A stretch of 11,808 nt of DNA from JACPSX01 sp035288405 [NCBI: bacterium] (GCA_035288405.1 DATEAK010000096.1:1-11808); one strand, 5' to 3'. Shown: positions 1-8,465, counted from the stretch's first letter. Notes: generated from the letters alone by a model not told the origin. Numbers and translations: made by a program.

Positions 1-1
1 C

Positions 2-1111
2 GAACCCCGAGGCGAGTACCAGCTTGTCGTGGAGACCCTAGAGCCGCAGGGGCGGGGAGCTTTGCAGCTTGCTTTTGAGCAACTCAAGGAGAAACTTTTC
101 AAGGAGGGTCTTTTCGACGAGGAGCACAAAAAGCCCATTCCCCTTTATCCGCGCACCATTGGGATCGTCACATCCCCCACGGGAGCTGCCATCCGGGACA
201 TTCTGCGGATTCTGGAGCGCCGCTTCGCCAACCTCCACGTCCAGATCTTTCCGGTGCGCGTGCAGGGGGACGGAGCGTCCCAGGAGATTGCCCGGGCCAT
301 CGAGGAGATGAACACTCTGGGGGAGGCCGATGTTTTGATTGTAGGGCGGGGCGGAGGCTCCCTGGAAGATCTGTGGGCTTTTAATGAGGAGGCTACTGCC
401 CGGGCGATTTACGCTTCCCGCATTCCTGTGATCTCCGCCGTGGGTCACGAGATCGACTTCACGATCGCGGACCTGGTGGCTGACGTTCGGGCTCCCACGC
501 CTTCGGCGGCCGCCGAGCTTGTGGTGGGGCGGAAGGACAAACTGATGGAGTCCCTGCAAGCGTACAAACAACGAATGCTGCGCGCGGCGACGGGGCATCT
601 GAACCTGGGCCAGCAACGTTTTCTCGCGACCCAGCGCAGTCGCAGCTTTCGGGAACCGGAAATGAGGATCATTGCCCCTCGCGCCCAACGCCTGGACGAT
701 TTCCGGCACCGCCTTGAGCGCAGCGGGGAAGCGATCATGGCCTTGCGCCGCGAGCGCCACAAGCAGCTTGCGCACGCACTTTTTTTGCTGAATCCTCTGC
801 GCACCTTACAGCGACGTCGGGAGATGAAGGACAATCTCTCCGAGCGTATGCGGGAACGCATGGCTTACAGGCTTTCCGGGTACCGGCAGAAAGTGGAAAG
901 CCTGGTCGGGAAATTGGAATCCTTGAGCCCTCTGGCCATTCTCTCCCGGGGGTACAGCATCTGCCGGTTGCCACCCTCCGGTAGAATCATCCGAGAAGCT
1001 ACGGCTCTGCGGACCGGAGAAACATTGGAAGTAACCCTTCACAAGGGAGAAGTCGTCTGCCGCGTGGAGGAAATCAGAGAGGACCACCGCCATGTCCGAA
1101 CCGACGTTTGA
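2..1111 (+). CDS. xseA: Exodeoxyribonuclease VII large subunit, 5'-truncated by window edge
   Basis: This is the large catalytic subunit of exonuclease VII, which with XseB degrades single-stranded DNA from both ends in the cytoplasm. The frame is open from base 2 (reading EPRGEYQLVVE...), so the gene enters from the left and the GTG at 29 is not its start. About 369 codons are visible. Roughly 80-100 N-terminal residues, most of the OB-fold, are missing compared with the usual 400-450. The conserved core is plain: an LKEKLFKEGLFDEEHKK block, PRTIGIVTSPTGAAIRDI, the RGGGSLEDLWAFNEE motif, SAVGHEIDFTIADLVADVRAPTPSAAAE, then a long coiled-coil region and the SPLAILSRGYSI C-terminal block. Its last 20 bases overlap the start of xseB, which indicates translational coupling. 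Identification is secure from these family motifs. Confidence 0.97.
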   Translation, partial: EPRGEYQLVVETLEPQGRGALQLAFEQLKEKLFKEGLFDEEHKKPIPLYPRTIGIVTSPTGAAIRDILRILERRFANLHVQIFPVRVQGDGASQEIARAIEEMNTLGEADVLIVGRGGGSLEDLWAFNEEATARAIYASRIPVISAVGHEIDFTIADLVADVRAPTPSAAAELVVGRKDKLMESLQAYKQRMLRAATGHLNLGQQRFLATQRSRSFREPEMRIIAPRAQRLDDFRHRLERSGEAIMALRRERHKQLAHALFLLNPLRTLQRRREMKDNLSERMRERMAYRLSGYRQKVESLVGKLESLSPLAILSRGYSICRLPPSGRIIREATALRTGETLEVTLHKGEVVCRVEEIREDHRHVRTDV

Positions 1112-1340
1112 AGAAGCTCTCAAGCGGCTTGAGAATATCGCCTCTGAACTGGAAAAAGAAAACGTAGACCTGGAGACCTCCCTGAAGCTCTTTGAAGAGG
1201 GGGTTATGTTGTCACGCACGTGCGCCCGAAAGCTGGAGGAAGCGGAAAAGAAAATCGAGATGCTGACCCGGGAGGAAAGCGGCCGTTTGAACCGGGTTCC
1301 TTTCGATCCCGGTACTCTTGAGACCGAATCCGGGACCTGA
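1092..1340 (+). CDS. xseB: Exodeoxyribonuclease VII small subunit
   Basis: An 82-residue protein with the typical XseB sequence: FEEALKRLENIASELEKENVDLETSLKLFEEGVMLSRTCARKLEEAEKKIEMLT, two helices that pair with the C-terminal helices of XseA. The family is usually about 70-85 residues, so it is full length. The ATG at 1092 lies inside the end of xseA (20-bp overlap), and an AGAGAGGA stretch at about 1076-1083 upstream can serve as ribosome binding site. The acidic tail after the helices (residues 65-82) is unconserved, as is normal. The direct xseA-xseB overlap supports equimolar coupled synthesis, although several small subunits bind each large one. Confidence 0.96.
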   Translation: MSEPTFEEALKRLENIASELEKENVDLETSLKLFEEGVMLSRTCARKLEEAEKKIEMLTREESGRLNRVPFDPGTLETESGT

Positions 1341-1359
1341 TCTCCGGTACTGGAAGGGA

Positions 1360-1389
1360 TTGCGGTTTGCGGATCCGGTCTCGTATAAT
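1360..1389 (+). promoter_or_regulatory. Candidate sigma-70 promoter ahead of ispA
   Basis: A perfect TATAAT lies at 1384-1389 in the 85-bp gap between xseB and ispA. The best upstream partner is TTGCGG at 1360-1365 with an 18-bp spacer (three of six -35 positions match). A transcript starting near 1396 would have a leader of about 30 nt before the ispA ATG. This would be an internal promoter giving extra expression of ispA-dxs-tlyA independently of xseAB. The call rests on motif matching only. Confidence 0.45.
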
Positions 1390-1425
1390 GGGCCCCGACG
1401 GAAATTGTAGTAAGGCACTGCGCAT

Positions 1426-2334
1426 ATGATTCCTCTGGAACTGTATCTTGAAAACCAGCGCGCCTTGATCGATCAGGTCCTGGCCGGTTTCATCGAGCGC
1501 CAATCCGATACCCCGTCGATCCTCCTGGAAGCCATGAGTTACAGCTTGCAGGGAGGAGGAAAGCGCTTGCGACCGATCCTGGCTCTGGCCGCCGGGGAAG
1601 CCACGAGGGGCGACCCGGAAATTATTTTGCCGGCGGCCTGTGCTCTGGAACTCATTCATACGTATTCTCTGATCCATGACGATCTCCCGGCCATGGACAA
1701 TGACGACTTCCGTCGAGGGAAGCCGACGAGTCATAAGGTTTTTGGTGAGGCCACGGCGATTCTCGCCGGGGACGCTCTTTTGACGATGGCCTTCCAGGTG
1801 TTGAGCAGCGAAGGTCTGGCCGAGCGGGTAAACCCCAAGGCCCTACTTCAGGTCATTCGTGAGATTGCCTCGGCCTGCGGCCCTGCAGGGATGATTGGGG
1901 GGCAGGTCATGGATGTGATGAGCGAAGGCAAGAGTATTACTCCCGCTACGCTGGAGTCGATCCATACGCGCAAGACCGCTGCGTTGATCCGGGCCTCGGT
2001 GCGCATCGGCGCTCTGCTCAGTGAGGCTCCTCCAGCCGAACTGCGGGCGCTGACACGTTTCGGGGAGCATCTGGGACTCGGTTTCCAGATTGCCGATGAC
2101 GTGCTGGATGTCATCGGGGAGGAGAAGGCGCTCGGAAAACGTACGGGGGGAGACGCCCGTCAGAAAAAGGCAACCTACCCGGCCCTTCTGGGTTTGGAGG
2201 CGGCCAAGTCCCTGGCCCACGAGCAGATCGAGCAGGCCAGCGCTGCTTTGTCGACCATGGGACCGTCGGCCCAGCATCTGAGGGAACTGGCGTCCTATGT
2301 GGGCCTCCGCATCGACCTGGGCGGACGGACTTGA
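1426..2334 (+). CDS. ispA: Short-chain polyprenyl diphosphate synthase (farnesyl diphosphate synthase type)
   Basis: A trans-prenyltransferase that condenses IPP with allylic diphosphates (DMAPP, GPP) to give FPP, the precursor of undecaprenyl carriers and quinone side chains. The protein has 302 residues, the usual length. The first aspartate-rich motif is DDLPAMD at residues 85-91, in the bacterial type with two extra residues, preceded by IHTYSLIH. A tyrosine at position -5 (Y80) is typical of C15-limited enzymes. The second motif is DDVLD at 224-228, followed by GKRTGGDARQKKATYP. GGGKRLRP and the HTRKTAALIRASVRIGAL segment are also family hallmarks. An in-frame TAA at 1411 makes ATG 1426 the first start; only a weak AAGG precedes it. 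GGPP synthase activity cannot be excluded. dxs follows 22 bp downstream, placing two isoprenoid steps together. Confidence 0.93.
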   Translation: MIPLELYLENQRALIDQVLAGFIERQSDTPSILLEAMSYSLQGGGKRLRPILALAAGEATRGDPEIILPAACALELIHTYSLIHDDLPAMDNDDFRRGKPTSHKVFGEATAILAGDALLTMAFQVLSSEGLAERVNPKALLQVIREIASACGPAGMIGGQVMDVMSEGKSITPATLESIHTRKTAALIRASVRIGALLSEAPPAELRALTRFGEHLGLGFQIADDVLDVIGEEKALGKRTGGDARQKKATYPALLGLEAAKSLAHEQIEQASAALSTMGPSAQHLRELASYVGLRIDLGGRT

Positions 2335-2356
2335 TGAACCGGGCTCTTGAGGAAGC

Positions 2357-4279
2357 ATGATGGAGAAAATTCTAAACACCATCGATAATCCAGCCGATCT
2401 GCGCCGACTTCCCCGGGACCTTCTTCCCCAATTGGTTCAGGAAATCCGGGAATTCCTCATCGAAAAGGTCGCCGTTACCGGAGGCCACATCGGCGCCAGT
2501 TTGGGAACCGTGGAACTCGTCACGGCTCTCCACTATGTTTTCAACACACCTCGTGACAAGCTGATCTGGGATGTCGGGCACCAGGCTTACGCCCACAAGA
2601 TCATCACGGGGCGACGGGACGTTTTTCATACGCTGCGCCAGACCGGGGGAATCAGCGGCTTTCTGCGTCGGGAGGAGAGCCTTTACGACACCTTCAACGC
2701 GGGCCATAGCTCCACTTCCATCTCCGCCGCTTTGGGTATTCTGGAAGCCCGGGATCACCAGGGAGAAGACTACAGAGTTGTCGCCGTCATCGGGGACGGT
2801 GCACTGACCGCCGGCATGGCTTTCGAGGCGCTCAACAATGCCGGACATCTCAAGAAGGACCTCCTGGTCGTCCTCAACGATAACGAGATGTCCATTTCCC
2901 CCAACGTGGGAGCGATCTCTTCCTATCTGAACCGGCTCCTGACGGGACAGTTCCCCACTCGTCTCAGGCAAGATGTGGAAGCGCTTATCAAGTCTATCCC
3001 CGCGTTGGGTGAATCCGTCTTGCACTGGGCTCGCAAGGCGGAGGAGGCCGTCAAGGGCATGCTGACCCCGGGACTCCTCTTCGAAGAATTTGGTTTTCAT
3101 TACGTGGGGCCTATCGATGGCCACAAGCTCCATTCTTTGATCGATACTCTGGAAAATGTAAAGCGTCTGAAAAGGCCGGTCCTGCTTCATGTCTTCACCC
3201 GCAAGGGCAAGGGATTCCACTTTGCTGAAAAGGATCAGGCCACCTGGCACGGTCTGGGGCCATACGATCCGAATACCGGCGAGGTGTTCAAGGAGCAGGG
3301 ACCTCCCTCGTACACCTCGGTTTTCAGCAAGACCCTGTGCCGACTCGCGGAGGAAGACCCGAAGGTCGTCGCTATCACGGCCGCGATGCCCGATGGCACC
3401 GGGCTCAGCAACTTTGCCAAACAGTTTCCGAATCGCTTTTACGATGTGGGGATTGCCGAGCCCCACGGGATTACCTTCGCAGCCGGCATGGCCGTTGCGG
3501 GCTTGAGACCGGTGGTAGCCATCTACTCCACCTTTCTGCAGCGTGGTTATGATCAGGTGATTCATGACGTGTGCATCATGAACCTCCCCGTGACTTTTGC
3601 GATTGACCGGGCGGGACTTGTGGGCGCGGATGGTCCGACGCATCACGGTGTTTTTGATCTCTCCTACTTGCGTGCGATCCCCAACATGACCATCATGGCT
3701 CCCAAGGACGAGGATGAACTCCAGCATATGCTCAAGACGGCCGTCGAGCACCCGGGGCCCGTGGCCGTTCGCTACCCTCGGGGAGTGGGACTGGGAGTTC
3801 CCCTGACTCAAGCTCTTCACACTCTCCCTCTCGGGAAGGGGGAAGTCCTGCGCTCCGGGAGCGATGTGGCTTTACTTGCTCTCGGCTCCACAGTCGCCGC
3901 GGCCCAAAGTGCCGCTGCTTTGCTGGCAGCTCAGGGCATTGATGCCATGGTCATTAATGCCCGCTTTGTGAAACCCCTGGACCGGGAACTCATACTCCAG
4001 GCGGCAACCCGTACGGGTGTTCTGGTGACGATTGAAGAACACGCTCTGCCGGGTGGATTTGGCAGCGCCGTTCTCGAACTTCTGGAAGTGGAAGGGGTGC
4101 GGGAAGTCTGGATGAAGCGTCTGGGAGTCCCCGACACCTTCATCGAGCATGGTTCCCAGGAAGAACTTCGCCGGAAGTGCGGGCTTGATCCGGAGAGCAT
4201 TGCTCTTTCAGCGCAGAAGCTCGTCCACCTTCACCGGGAAGGAATCTCCGCAACCAGCAGGGAAACGGAGCGCCTCTGA
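2357..4279 (+). CDS. dxs: 1-deoxy-D-xylulose-5-phosphate synthase
   Basis: This thiamine-diphosphate enzyme condenses pyruvate and glyceraldehyde 3-phosphate to DXP, the first step of the MEP isoprenoid pathway (also feeding thiamine and pyridoxal synthesis). The 640 residues match the family's 620-640. Visible landmarks are [10 protein letters not shown] with the substrate-binding His (H44), [16 protein letters not shown] (71-86), the ThDP/Mg motif GDGALTAG (146-153) with N174/N176, and the catalytic glutamate E368 in [14 protein letters not shown]. The [15 protein letters not shown] and FDLSYLR blocks and a C-terminal transketolase domain ending in RKCGLD follow. Two in-frame ATGs (2357 and 2360) follow GAGGAAG at 2349-2355; the second has the better spacing and may be the true start. 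One oddity: the usual AEQH around the catalytic Glu reads AEPH. tlyA begins 2 bp after the stop. Confidence 0.97.
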   Translation: MMEKILNTIDNPADLRRLPRDLLPQLVQEIREFLIEKVAVTGGHIGASLGTVELVTALHYVFNTPRDKLIWDVGHQAYAHKIITGRRDVFHTLRQTGGISGFLRREESLYDTFNAGHSSTSISAALGILEARDHQGEDYRVVAVIGDGALTAGMAFEALNNAGHLKKDLLVVLNDNEMSISPNVGAISSYLNRLLTGQFPTRLRQDVEALIKSIPALGESVLHWARKAEEAVKGMLTPGLLFEEFGFHYVGPIDGHKLHSLIDTLENVKRLKRPVLLHVFTRKGKGFHFAEKDQATWHGLGPYDPNTGEVFKEQGPPSYTSVFSKTLCRLAEEDPKVVAITAAMPDGTGLSNFAKQFPNRFYDVGIAEPHGITFAAGMAVAGLRPVVAIYSTFLQRGYDQVIHDVCIMNLPVTFAIDRAGLVGADGPTHHGVFDLSYLRAIPNMTIMAPKDEDELQHMLKTAVEHPGPVAVRYPRGVGLGVPLTQALHTLPLGKGEVLRSGSDVALLALGSTVAAAQSAAALLAAQGIDAMVINARFVKPLDRELILQAATRTGVLVTIEEHALPGGFGSAVLELLEVEGVREVWMKRLGVPDTFIEHGSQEELRRKCGLDPESIALSAQKLVHLHREGISATSRETERL

Positions 4280-4281
4280 GA

Positions 4282-5103
4282 GTGTCCGCCAAGGAACGTC
4301 TGGATCGACTCCTGTGGCTGCGAGGGCTTGCCCCGAGCCGGGAGCAGGCCAGAGGACTTATCTTGGCGGGGGCTGTCTCCGTGGAGGGGCGGGTTGTGAC
4401 CAAAGCAGGCAGCCAAGTCGATTCGGAAGCGAGTATCTCGCTCGCCAGCCCCACCTGCCCGTTCGTGAGTCGGGGCGGAGTGAAGTTAGAGGGCGCGTTG
4501 CGCTGTTTCCAGGTGCCGGTGGAAGGAAGGAACGCTCTCGATGTGGGAGCTTCCACGGGGGGATTTACCGATTGCCTGCTCCAGCGCGGAACACGCAGCG
4601 TCATTGCCCTGGATGTGGGGCGGGGACAGCTGGAATGGAAGCTCCGGCAGGATCCCCGGGTGATCGTCATGGAGGGACGCAACATTCGCTTTCTAAAAAA
4701 AAGTGATTTGCCGATCCCCGTGGATCTGGCGGTTATCGATGTGTCTTTTATTTCCTTAGAGATTGTTCTTCCTGCAGTGGTCGGTCTGCTCACCTCCCCC
4801 CAGGAGATTGTGGCGCTGGTGAAGCCTCAGTTTGAAGTTGGCAAGGGGAAGGTCGGTAAGGGCGGAGTTGTGCGGGATCCGCAACAGCATCGGCAGGTAT
4901 TGGAGCGTCTGGTCCAATTCAGTCAGGGTCTGGGACTGCAAATCCTCGGGGTATGCGTTTCCGCCCTGCGTGGTCCCAAAGGAAACCGGGAATTTTTCCT
5001 ATATCTAAAGGGAGGCGCCGGCGGAGAACAGAATTCCGAAAAGGTGGTTCCGCAAATCGCGGAGGCCGTCCGGCAGGCCTGGAGCACAGAAGATGCCGTT
5101 TAG
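4282..5103 (+). CDS. tlyA: TlyA family rRNA (cytidine-2'-O)-methyltransferase / hemolysin-like protein
   Basis: A 273-residue protein with an N-terminal S4 RNA-binding domain (about residues 3-60: ERLDRLLWLRGLAPSREQARGLILAGAVSVEG) and a C-terminal FtsJ/RrmJ-type methyltransferase domain. The SAM-binding motif is DVGASTGGFTD at 87-97. The K-D-K-E tetrad proposed for TlyA enzymes can be assigned to K68 (SRGGVKLEG), D153 (VIDVSFIS), K181 (LVKPQFEVGKGKVGKGGVVRD) and E237 (NREFFLYL). TlyA in mycobacteria methylates 16S and 23S rRNA riboses; the hemolysin name is historical. The start is GTG 4282, only 2 bp after the dxs stop, with a distant GGAG at 4267-4270, so it is probably translated by coupling to dxs. 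The stop TAG merges into the ribosome binding site of the next gene. Confidence 0.93.
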   Translation: MSAKERLDRLLWLRGLAPSREQARGLILAGAVSVEGRVVTKAGSQVDSEASISLASPTCPFVSRGGVKLEGALRCFQVPVEGRNALDVGASTGGFTDCLLQRGTRSVIALDVGRGQLEWKLRQDPRVIVMEGRNIRFLKKSDLPIPVDLAVIDVSFISLEIVLPAVVGLLTSPQEIVALVKPQFEVGKGKVGKGGVVRDPQQHRQVLERLVQFSQGLGLQILGVCVSALRGPKGNREFFLYLKGGAGGEQNSEKVVPQIAEAVRQAWSTEDAV

Positions 5104-5120
5104 GAGGAGAAAGAGCGGCG

Positions 5121-6542
5121 GTGGTGAAGAGTAACCGACCCATCATACTGGCGGTCGATGACGAGGAAGGGGTGCAGGAATCCTACCGTCTCATTCTGGA
5201 GGAAGAGTACCAGGTTCTTACAGCCGGCGACGCGGAGGAAGCTCTTCAGATCGTCCAGAAGCACCACGTTAACGTTGTCCTCCTGGACATCATGCTCCCC
5301 GGAAAAGACGGGATCAGCGCTCTGCAGGAGATTAAAAAGGCCGACGAGAGAATCGACGTCATCATGGCGACCGCTGTCAAGACCGTGCAAACCGCCGTCG
5401 CGGCGATCAAGCACGGGGCTTATGATTATCTGGTCAAGCCCTTCGACGTAGAGGACATCCTGACGGTCGTCCGGCGCGCCCTGGAGCGCCAGGCATTGGT
5501 CAAAGAGGTCATGTACCTGCGTTCGGAGGTGGAGCGCCAAAGCCAATTCGAGAATATGGTCGCCAAAGATGAGAAGATGATCCGAATTTTCAAACTGATT
5601 TCCCGCGTTGCCGATAACGATGCCACTGTGCTGATTGCCGGCGAGAGCGGTACGGGAAAGGAGCTCATCGCCCGTGCCATCCATCAGAAGGGTCCACGCT
5701 GCCACAGTCCCTTCGTTGCCTTTAACTGCGCGGCCGTTCCGGACAACCTCCTGGAGAGCGAGTTGTTTGGCCATGAACGGGGGGCCTTCACGGGCGCTCT
5801 TGAAAAGCGTGTCGGCAAGTTCGAGTTGGCCGATGGAGGCACGTTGTTCCTCGACGAGATCGGCAGCATGAGGATTGATCTGCAGGCCAAGATCCTGAGA
5901 GCGCTTCAGGAGCGGGAAATCGAGCGGGTGGGTGGATCCAAGACAATCAAGGTGGACGTTCGCATTGTCGCTGCTTCCAACGCGGATCTTCGCGACAAAG
6001 TGATGAAAGGACAATTCCGGGAAGATCTCTTCTACCGTCTCAACGTGATCCCGATCTGGATTCCTCCCCTGCGGGATCGGCGAGAGGACATCCCGCTGCT
6101 CATCGAGCATTTTCTCAATAAGTATAACCGCAAGTTCAATCGCCAGCTCAAGGGGTTGACCCCTTCGGCCCATACAGTACTGGTCAATTACAACTGGCCC
6201 GGTAATGTTCGAGAGCTGGAAAATATCATTGAACGATTGGTGGCCATTGGGGAGACTCCGTACATCCACTTGGACGATCTCCCTCTGGACAGCATGGAAA
6301 TTACCCGCGGGGTTCTCGATGATCTCGAGAAACGCCAGCTCTCCCTGGCCGGGGCACGAACGGAGTTTGAGACCCACTACATTCTTTGGACCCTCGAACG
6401 TACCCATTGGAATCAATCCGAAGCGGCCCGGATCCTCGGAATCCATCGCAATACACTAGTGACCAAAATCAGAGAGCTCGGATTGCGCAACCGCAACCTT
6501 CCCCCTGAAACGGCGGGTGGTCCGGAAGCACTTCGGGAATAA
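5121..6542 (+). CDS. Sigma-54-dependent response regulator, NtrC/AtoC type (receiver-AAA+-Fis HTH)
   Basis: A 473-residue two-component regulator that activates sigma-54 RNA polymerase by ATP hydrolysis. Domains in order: a receiver domain (about 7-122) with acidic residues D13/D14, phospho-acceptor D56 in [11 protein letters not shown], and YDYLVKPFD. Then comes a sigma-54 AAA+ domain (about 150-390) with Walker A GESGTGKE (174-181), the sigma-54 contact loop GAFTGA (221-226), Walker B LFLDEIGS with D245/E246, and [20 protein letters not shown]. The end is a Fis-type helix-turn-helix (about 430-455, [21 protein letters not shown]). The frame is open further upstream into tlyA, but GTG 5121 is chosen because GGAGGAG at 5103-5109 precedes it by 11 nt and the receiver fold begins just after it; GTG 5124 is an alternative. 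No histidine kinase lies next to it, so its partner and regulon are unknown. Confidence 0.93.
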   Translation: MVKSNRPIILAVDDEEGVQESYRLILEEEYQVLTAGDAEEALQIVQKHHVNVVLLDIMLPGKDGISALQEIKKADERIDVIMATAVKTVQTAVAAIKHGAYDYLVKPFDVEDILTVVRRALERQALVKEVMYLRSEVERQSQFENMVAKDEKMIRIFKLISRVADNDATVLIAGESGTGKELIARAIHQKGPRCHSPFVAFNCAAVPDNLLESELFGHERGAFTGALEKRVGKFELADGGTLFLDEIGSMRIDLQAKILRALQEREIERVGGSKTIKVDVRIVAASNADLRDKVMKGQFREDLFYRLNVIPIWIPPLRDRREDIPLLIEHFLNKYNRKFNRQLKGLTPSAHTVLVNYNWPGNVRELENIIERLVAIGETPYIHLDDLPLDSMEITRGVLDDLEKRQLSLAGARTEFETHYILWTLERTHWNQSEAARILGIHRNTLVTKIRELGLRNRNLPPETAGGPEALRE

Positions 6543-6543
6543 G

Positions 6544-6555
6544 ATTCCGCGGAAT
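6544..6555. repeat. Perfect 12-bp palindrome after the response regulator gene
   Basis: The sequence ATTCCGCGGAAT is its own reverse complement and starts 2 bases after the stop codon of the sigma-54 regulator. It lacks a loop and a T-run, so it is not an intrinsic terminator as it stands. It could be a dimeric protein-binding site in the 180-bp gap before the acetolactate-synthase-like gene, but nothing shows that directly. Confidence 0.35.
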
Positions 6556-6651
6556 GCCTACAGACTCCGGGACCTAAAGAGATGAGTCTTCCCGACCCGT
6601 CGGTTGCAAAAGGGTGCGGCTGGGGGGAGAGAAACGGCGGATTTCGAGGGA

Positions 6652-6680
6652 TTGCACGAAGCCGGTGGATCCGTTAATGA
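6652..6680 (+). promoter_or_regulatory. Weak candidate promoter ahead of the acetolactate-synthase-like gene
   Basis: In the 180-bp gap 6543-6722 the best sigma-70-like pair is TTGCAC (6652-6657), a 17-bp spacer and TAATGA (6675-6680). The match to consensus is only moderate. Scanning the gap for the sigma-54 GG-N10-GC pattern found none, so control by the upstream regulator is not supported. Nothing else is recognisable in the gap apart from the 12-bp palindrome at its left end. Confidence 0.2.
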
Positions 6681-6722
6681 TAAGGGTGTCAAGGCCGCCG
6701 ATTTGGGGAGTTGAAACGGGAT

Positions 6723-8354
6723 ATGAAAGCCTCCGATTTATTTGTTGCCTGTCTTAAGAACGAAGGGGTAAAGACCATCTACGGTGTCCCCGGTGAGGAG
6801 GTTATGGATCTCCTGGATGCCATACAGGACTCCGGGATCCAGTTTGTTTCCACCCGTCACGAGCAAGGAGCGGCGTTCATGGCGGACGTGCAGGGACGGC
6901 TTACGGGGAAAGCCGGTGTCTGTCTGTCGACACTGGGGCCGGGAGCGACGAATCTGGTTACTGGAGTGGCCGATGCGAACCTTGACCATGCTCCGCTGGT
7001 GGCCCTGACCGGGCAGGCCGGCCTGAACCTGATGCACAAGGAATCCCATCAGTACTTGGATCTCGTGCAACTTTTCCGGTCCATTACGAAATGGAACACT
7101 CAGGTGAAAAGCCCCCTGGTGATTCCTGAAGTAGTACGCAAGGCCTTCAAAGTGGCCCAGACGGAGAAGCCCGGGGCGACCCACATCGAAATTCCTGAAG
7201 ACATGATGAAAGCCCAGGTCGAGGAAAGGCCGCTCTTTGTCCAGGCTCCCTATCCGCCGGAGCCTCTGGCCGCGCAGGTCGAACGGGCCGCCCGGATCCT
7301 CTCGGAGGCGCGCTACCCGATTATACTAGCCGGCAATGGCGTTGCCCGGTTGGGAGCAAGCCAGGCGCTGCTGGAGTTTGCACAGCGGTTGAACATTCCC
7401 GTGGCCAATACGTTCATGGCCAAGGGGGCCATCCCTTTCCGACATCCGCTGGCGCTGGGATCCATCGGTTTGCAGTCCCGGGATTATGTCTCTTGCGGGT
7501 TCGATTTGGCCGACGTGATCATCACGGTCGGTTACGATCTGGTGGAATACAGCCCGTCTCTGTGGAATCCGGGGCGGGACAAGAAGATTATCCATGTGGA
7601 CATGTCTCCGGCCGAGGTGGATGCCTCTTACATCGTCGCTGTCGGTGTGATCGGAGATTTGTCGGTTTCCCTGCGCGAGATTGGCGAGAGGGCAAAGCCC
7701 AATGCCAGCGCTTTTTCCCGACCCCTGCGGGAAGCTCTGATTGCCGAGATGGCGGAGTATAGCGACGATAAGAGTTTCCCGATTAAGCCCCAGAGGCTTC
7801 TTCGGGAGATTCGCAAGTCCCTGGGCAAGGAAGATATCCTGATCTCGGATGTGGGAGCCCACAAGCTCTGGATCGCCCGCATGTACCCTTGTGACCAGCC
7901 CAACACGTGCATCATCTCCAACGGCTTCGCCTCCATGGGGATTGCCGTTCCCGGTGCTGTGGCTGCCAAGCATTTATTTCCCCAAAGGCGGGTCATGGCG
8001 GCAACCGGCGACGGAGGCTTTTTAATGAACTCCCAGGAATTGGAGACCGCGATTCGCCTCGGGACTCCGTTTGTGACTGTGATCTTTCGCGACGGGGGTT
8101 ACGGCCTTATTGGTTGGAAGCAGATGGTCCAATTTTCCCGGGAGACAAGCGTGAGCTTTGGAAACCCCGACTTCGTTGCCTACGCGGAGAGCTTTGGTGC
8201 CAAGGGGTACCGGGTGGGTGGGGCCGATGAGATTAGCGGGATTTTAAGCGAAGCCTTTTCCCAGGAAGTTCCTGCCGTGGTGGACTGCCCCATAGACTAC
8301 CGGGAAAATCTCCGCCTCACGGAGAAGCTGGGCCATATGGTTTGCCCGATCTAG
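6723..8354 (+). CDS. Thiamine-diphosphate enzyme, acetolactate synthase large-subunit family
   Basis: A 543-residue enzyme of the pyruvate-decarboxylating ThDP family. By similarity it condenses two pyruvates to 2-acetolactate. The N-terminal domain has YGVPGEEVMDLLDA and the catalytic glutamate E47 in RHEQGAAFMADVQGRLTGKAGVCLSTLGPGATNLVTGVADA. A central domain reads LADVIITVGYDLVEYSPSLWNP and IIHVDMSPAEVDASY. The C-terminal domain carries the ThDP/Mg motif GDGGF (429-433) and a final VDCPIDYRENLRL. The GYDLVEY...W and DYREN...L patterns resemble catabolic AlsS/BudB-type enzymes more than biosynthetic IlvB, and no regulatory subunit (ilvN/ilvH) is adjacent. ATG 6723 is preferred; the GGGGAG at 6705-6710 is 12 bp upstream. 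A TTG at 6711 abuts that motif and is unlikely. Another ThDP lyase/carboligase activity is possible. Confidence 0.8.
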   Translation: MKASDLFVACLKNEGVKTIYGVPGEEVMDLLDAIQDSGIQFVSTRHEQGAAFMADVQGRLTGKAGVCLSTLGPGATNLVTGVADANLDHAPLVALTGQAGLNLMHKESHQYLDLVQLFRSITKWNTQVKSPLVIPEVVRKAFKVAQTEKPGATHIEIPEDMMKAQVEERPLFVQAPYPPEPLAAQVERAARILSEARYPIILAGNGVARLGASQALLEFAQRLNIPVANTFMAKGAIPFRHPLALGSIGLQSRDYVSCGFDLADVIITVGYDLVEYSPSLWNPGRDKKIIHVDMSPAEVDASYIVAVGVIGDLSVSLREIGERAKPNASAFSRPLREALIAEMAEYSDDKSFPIKPQRLLREIRKSLGKEDILISDVGAHKLWIARMYPCDQPNTCIISNGFASMGIAVPGAVAAKHLFPQRRVMAATGDGGFLMNSQELETAIRLGTPFVTVIFRDGGYGLIGWKQMVQFSRETSVSFGNPDFVAYAESFGAKGYRVGGADEISGILSEAFSQEVPAVVDCPIDYRENLRLTEKLGHMVCPI

Positions 8355-8436
8355 CAGGCACGGGTTTCTCAAGTCCCGTGGAGGACCTAGGGCGGAACTT
8401 CCCGGGGAGACCCGGAACCAAATTTAACGGGAACAT

Positions 8437-8465
8437 TTGACGCCTCTACGAGGTATTGTTACTAG
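8437..8465 (+). promoter_or_regulatory. Candidate promoter for the selenoperoxiredoxin-TlpA unit, with inverted repeat in spacer
   Basis: TTGACG at 8437-8442 (five of six -35 matches), a 17-bp spacer and TACTAG at 8460-8465 lie about 55 bp before the next start codon. The spacer contains a short inverted repeat, CCTC-TAC-GAGG, at 8443-8453, placed where a repressor or activator dimer could act. The long preceding gap and the change of function support a separate transcription unit starting here. This is motif evidence only. Confidence 0.4.

Noticed and set aside
29-31. GTG at 29 as the start of xseA
   Set aside because: The frame is open and matches XseA from base 2 onward, so the gene begins outside the window.
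2372-3820. Long minus-strand open frame opposite dxs (also 5100-6446 opposite the response regulator)
   Set aside because: These are antisense shadows of strongly supported genes in GC-rich DNA. Their translations show no protein family features.
4953-5120. Longer N-terminus for the response regulator starting inside tlyA
   Set aside because: The added residues are arginine-rich out-of-frame tlyA sequence. A strong GGAGGAG ribosome binding site at 5103-5109 and the normal start of the receiver domain point to GTG 5121.
6543-6722. Sigma-54 promoter between the regulator and the ThDP enzyme gene
   Set aside because: None of the TTGC/TGC positions in the gap has a GG at the required 10-base spacing upstream.
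8359-8380. Hairpin CACGGG/CCCGTG after the acetolactate-synthase-like gene as an intrinsic terminator
   Set aside because: The stem is only six base pairs with a 10-base loop, and no T-run follows. Termination here is plausible but not shown.
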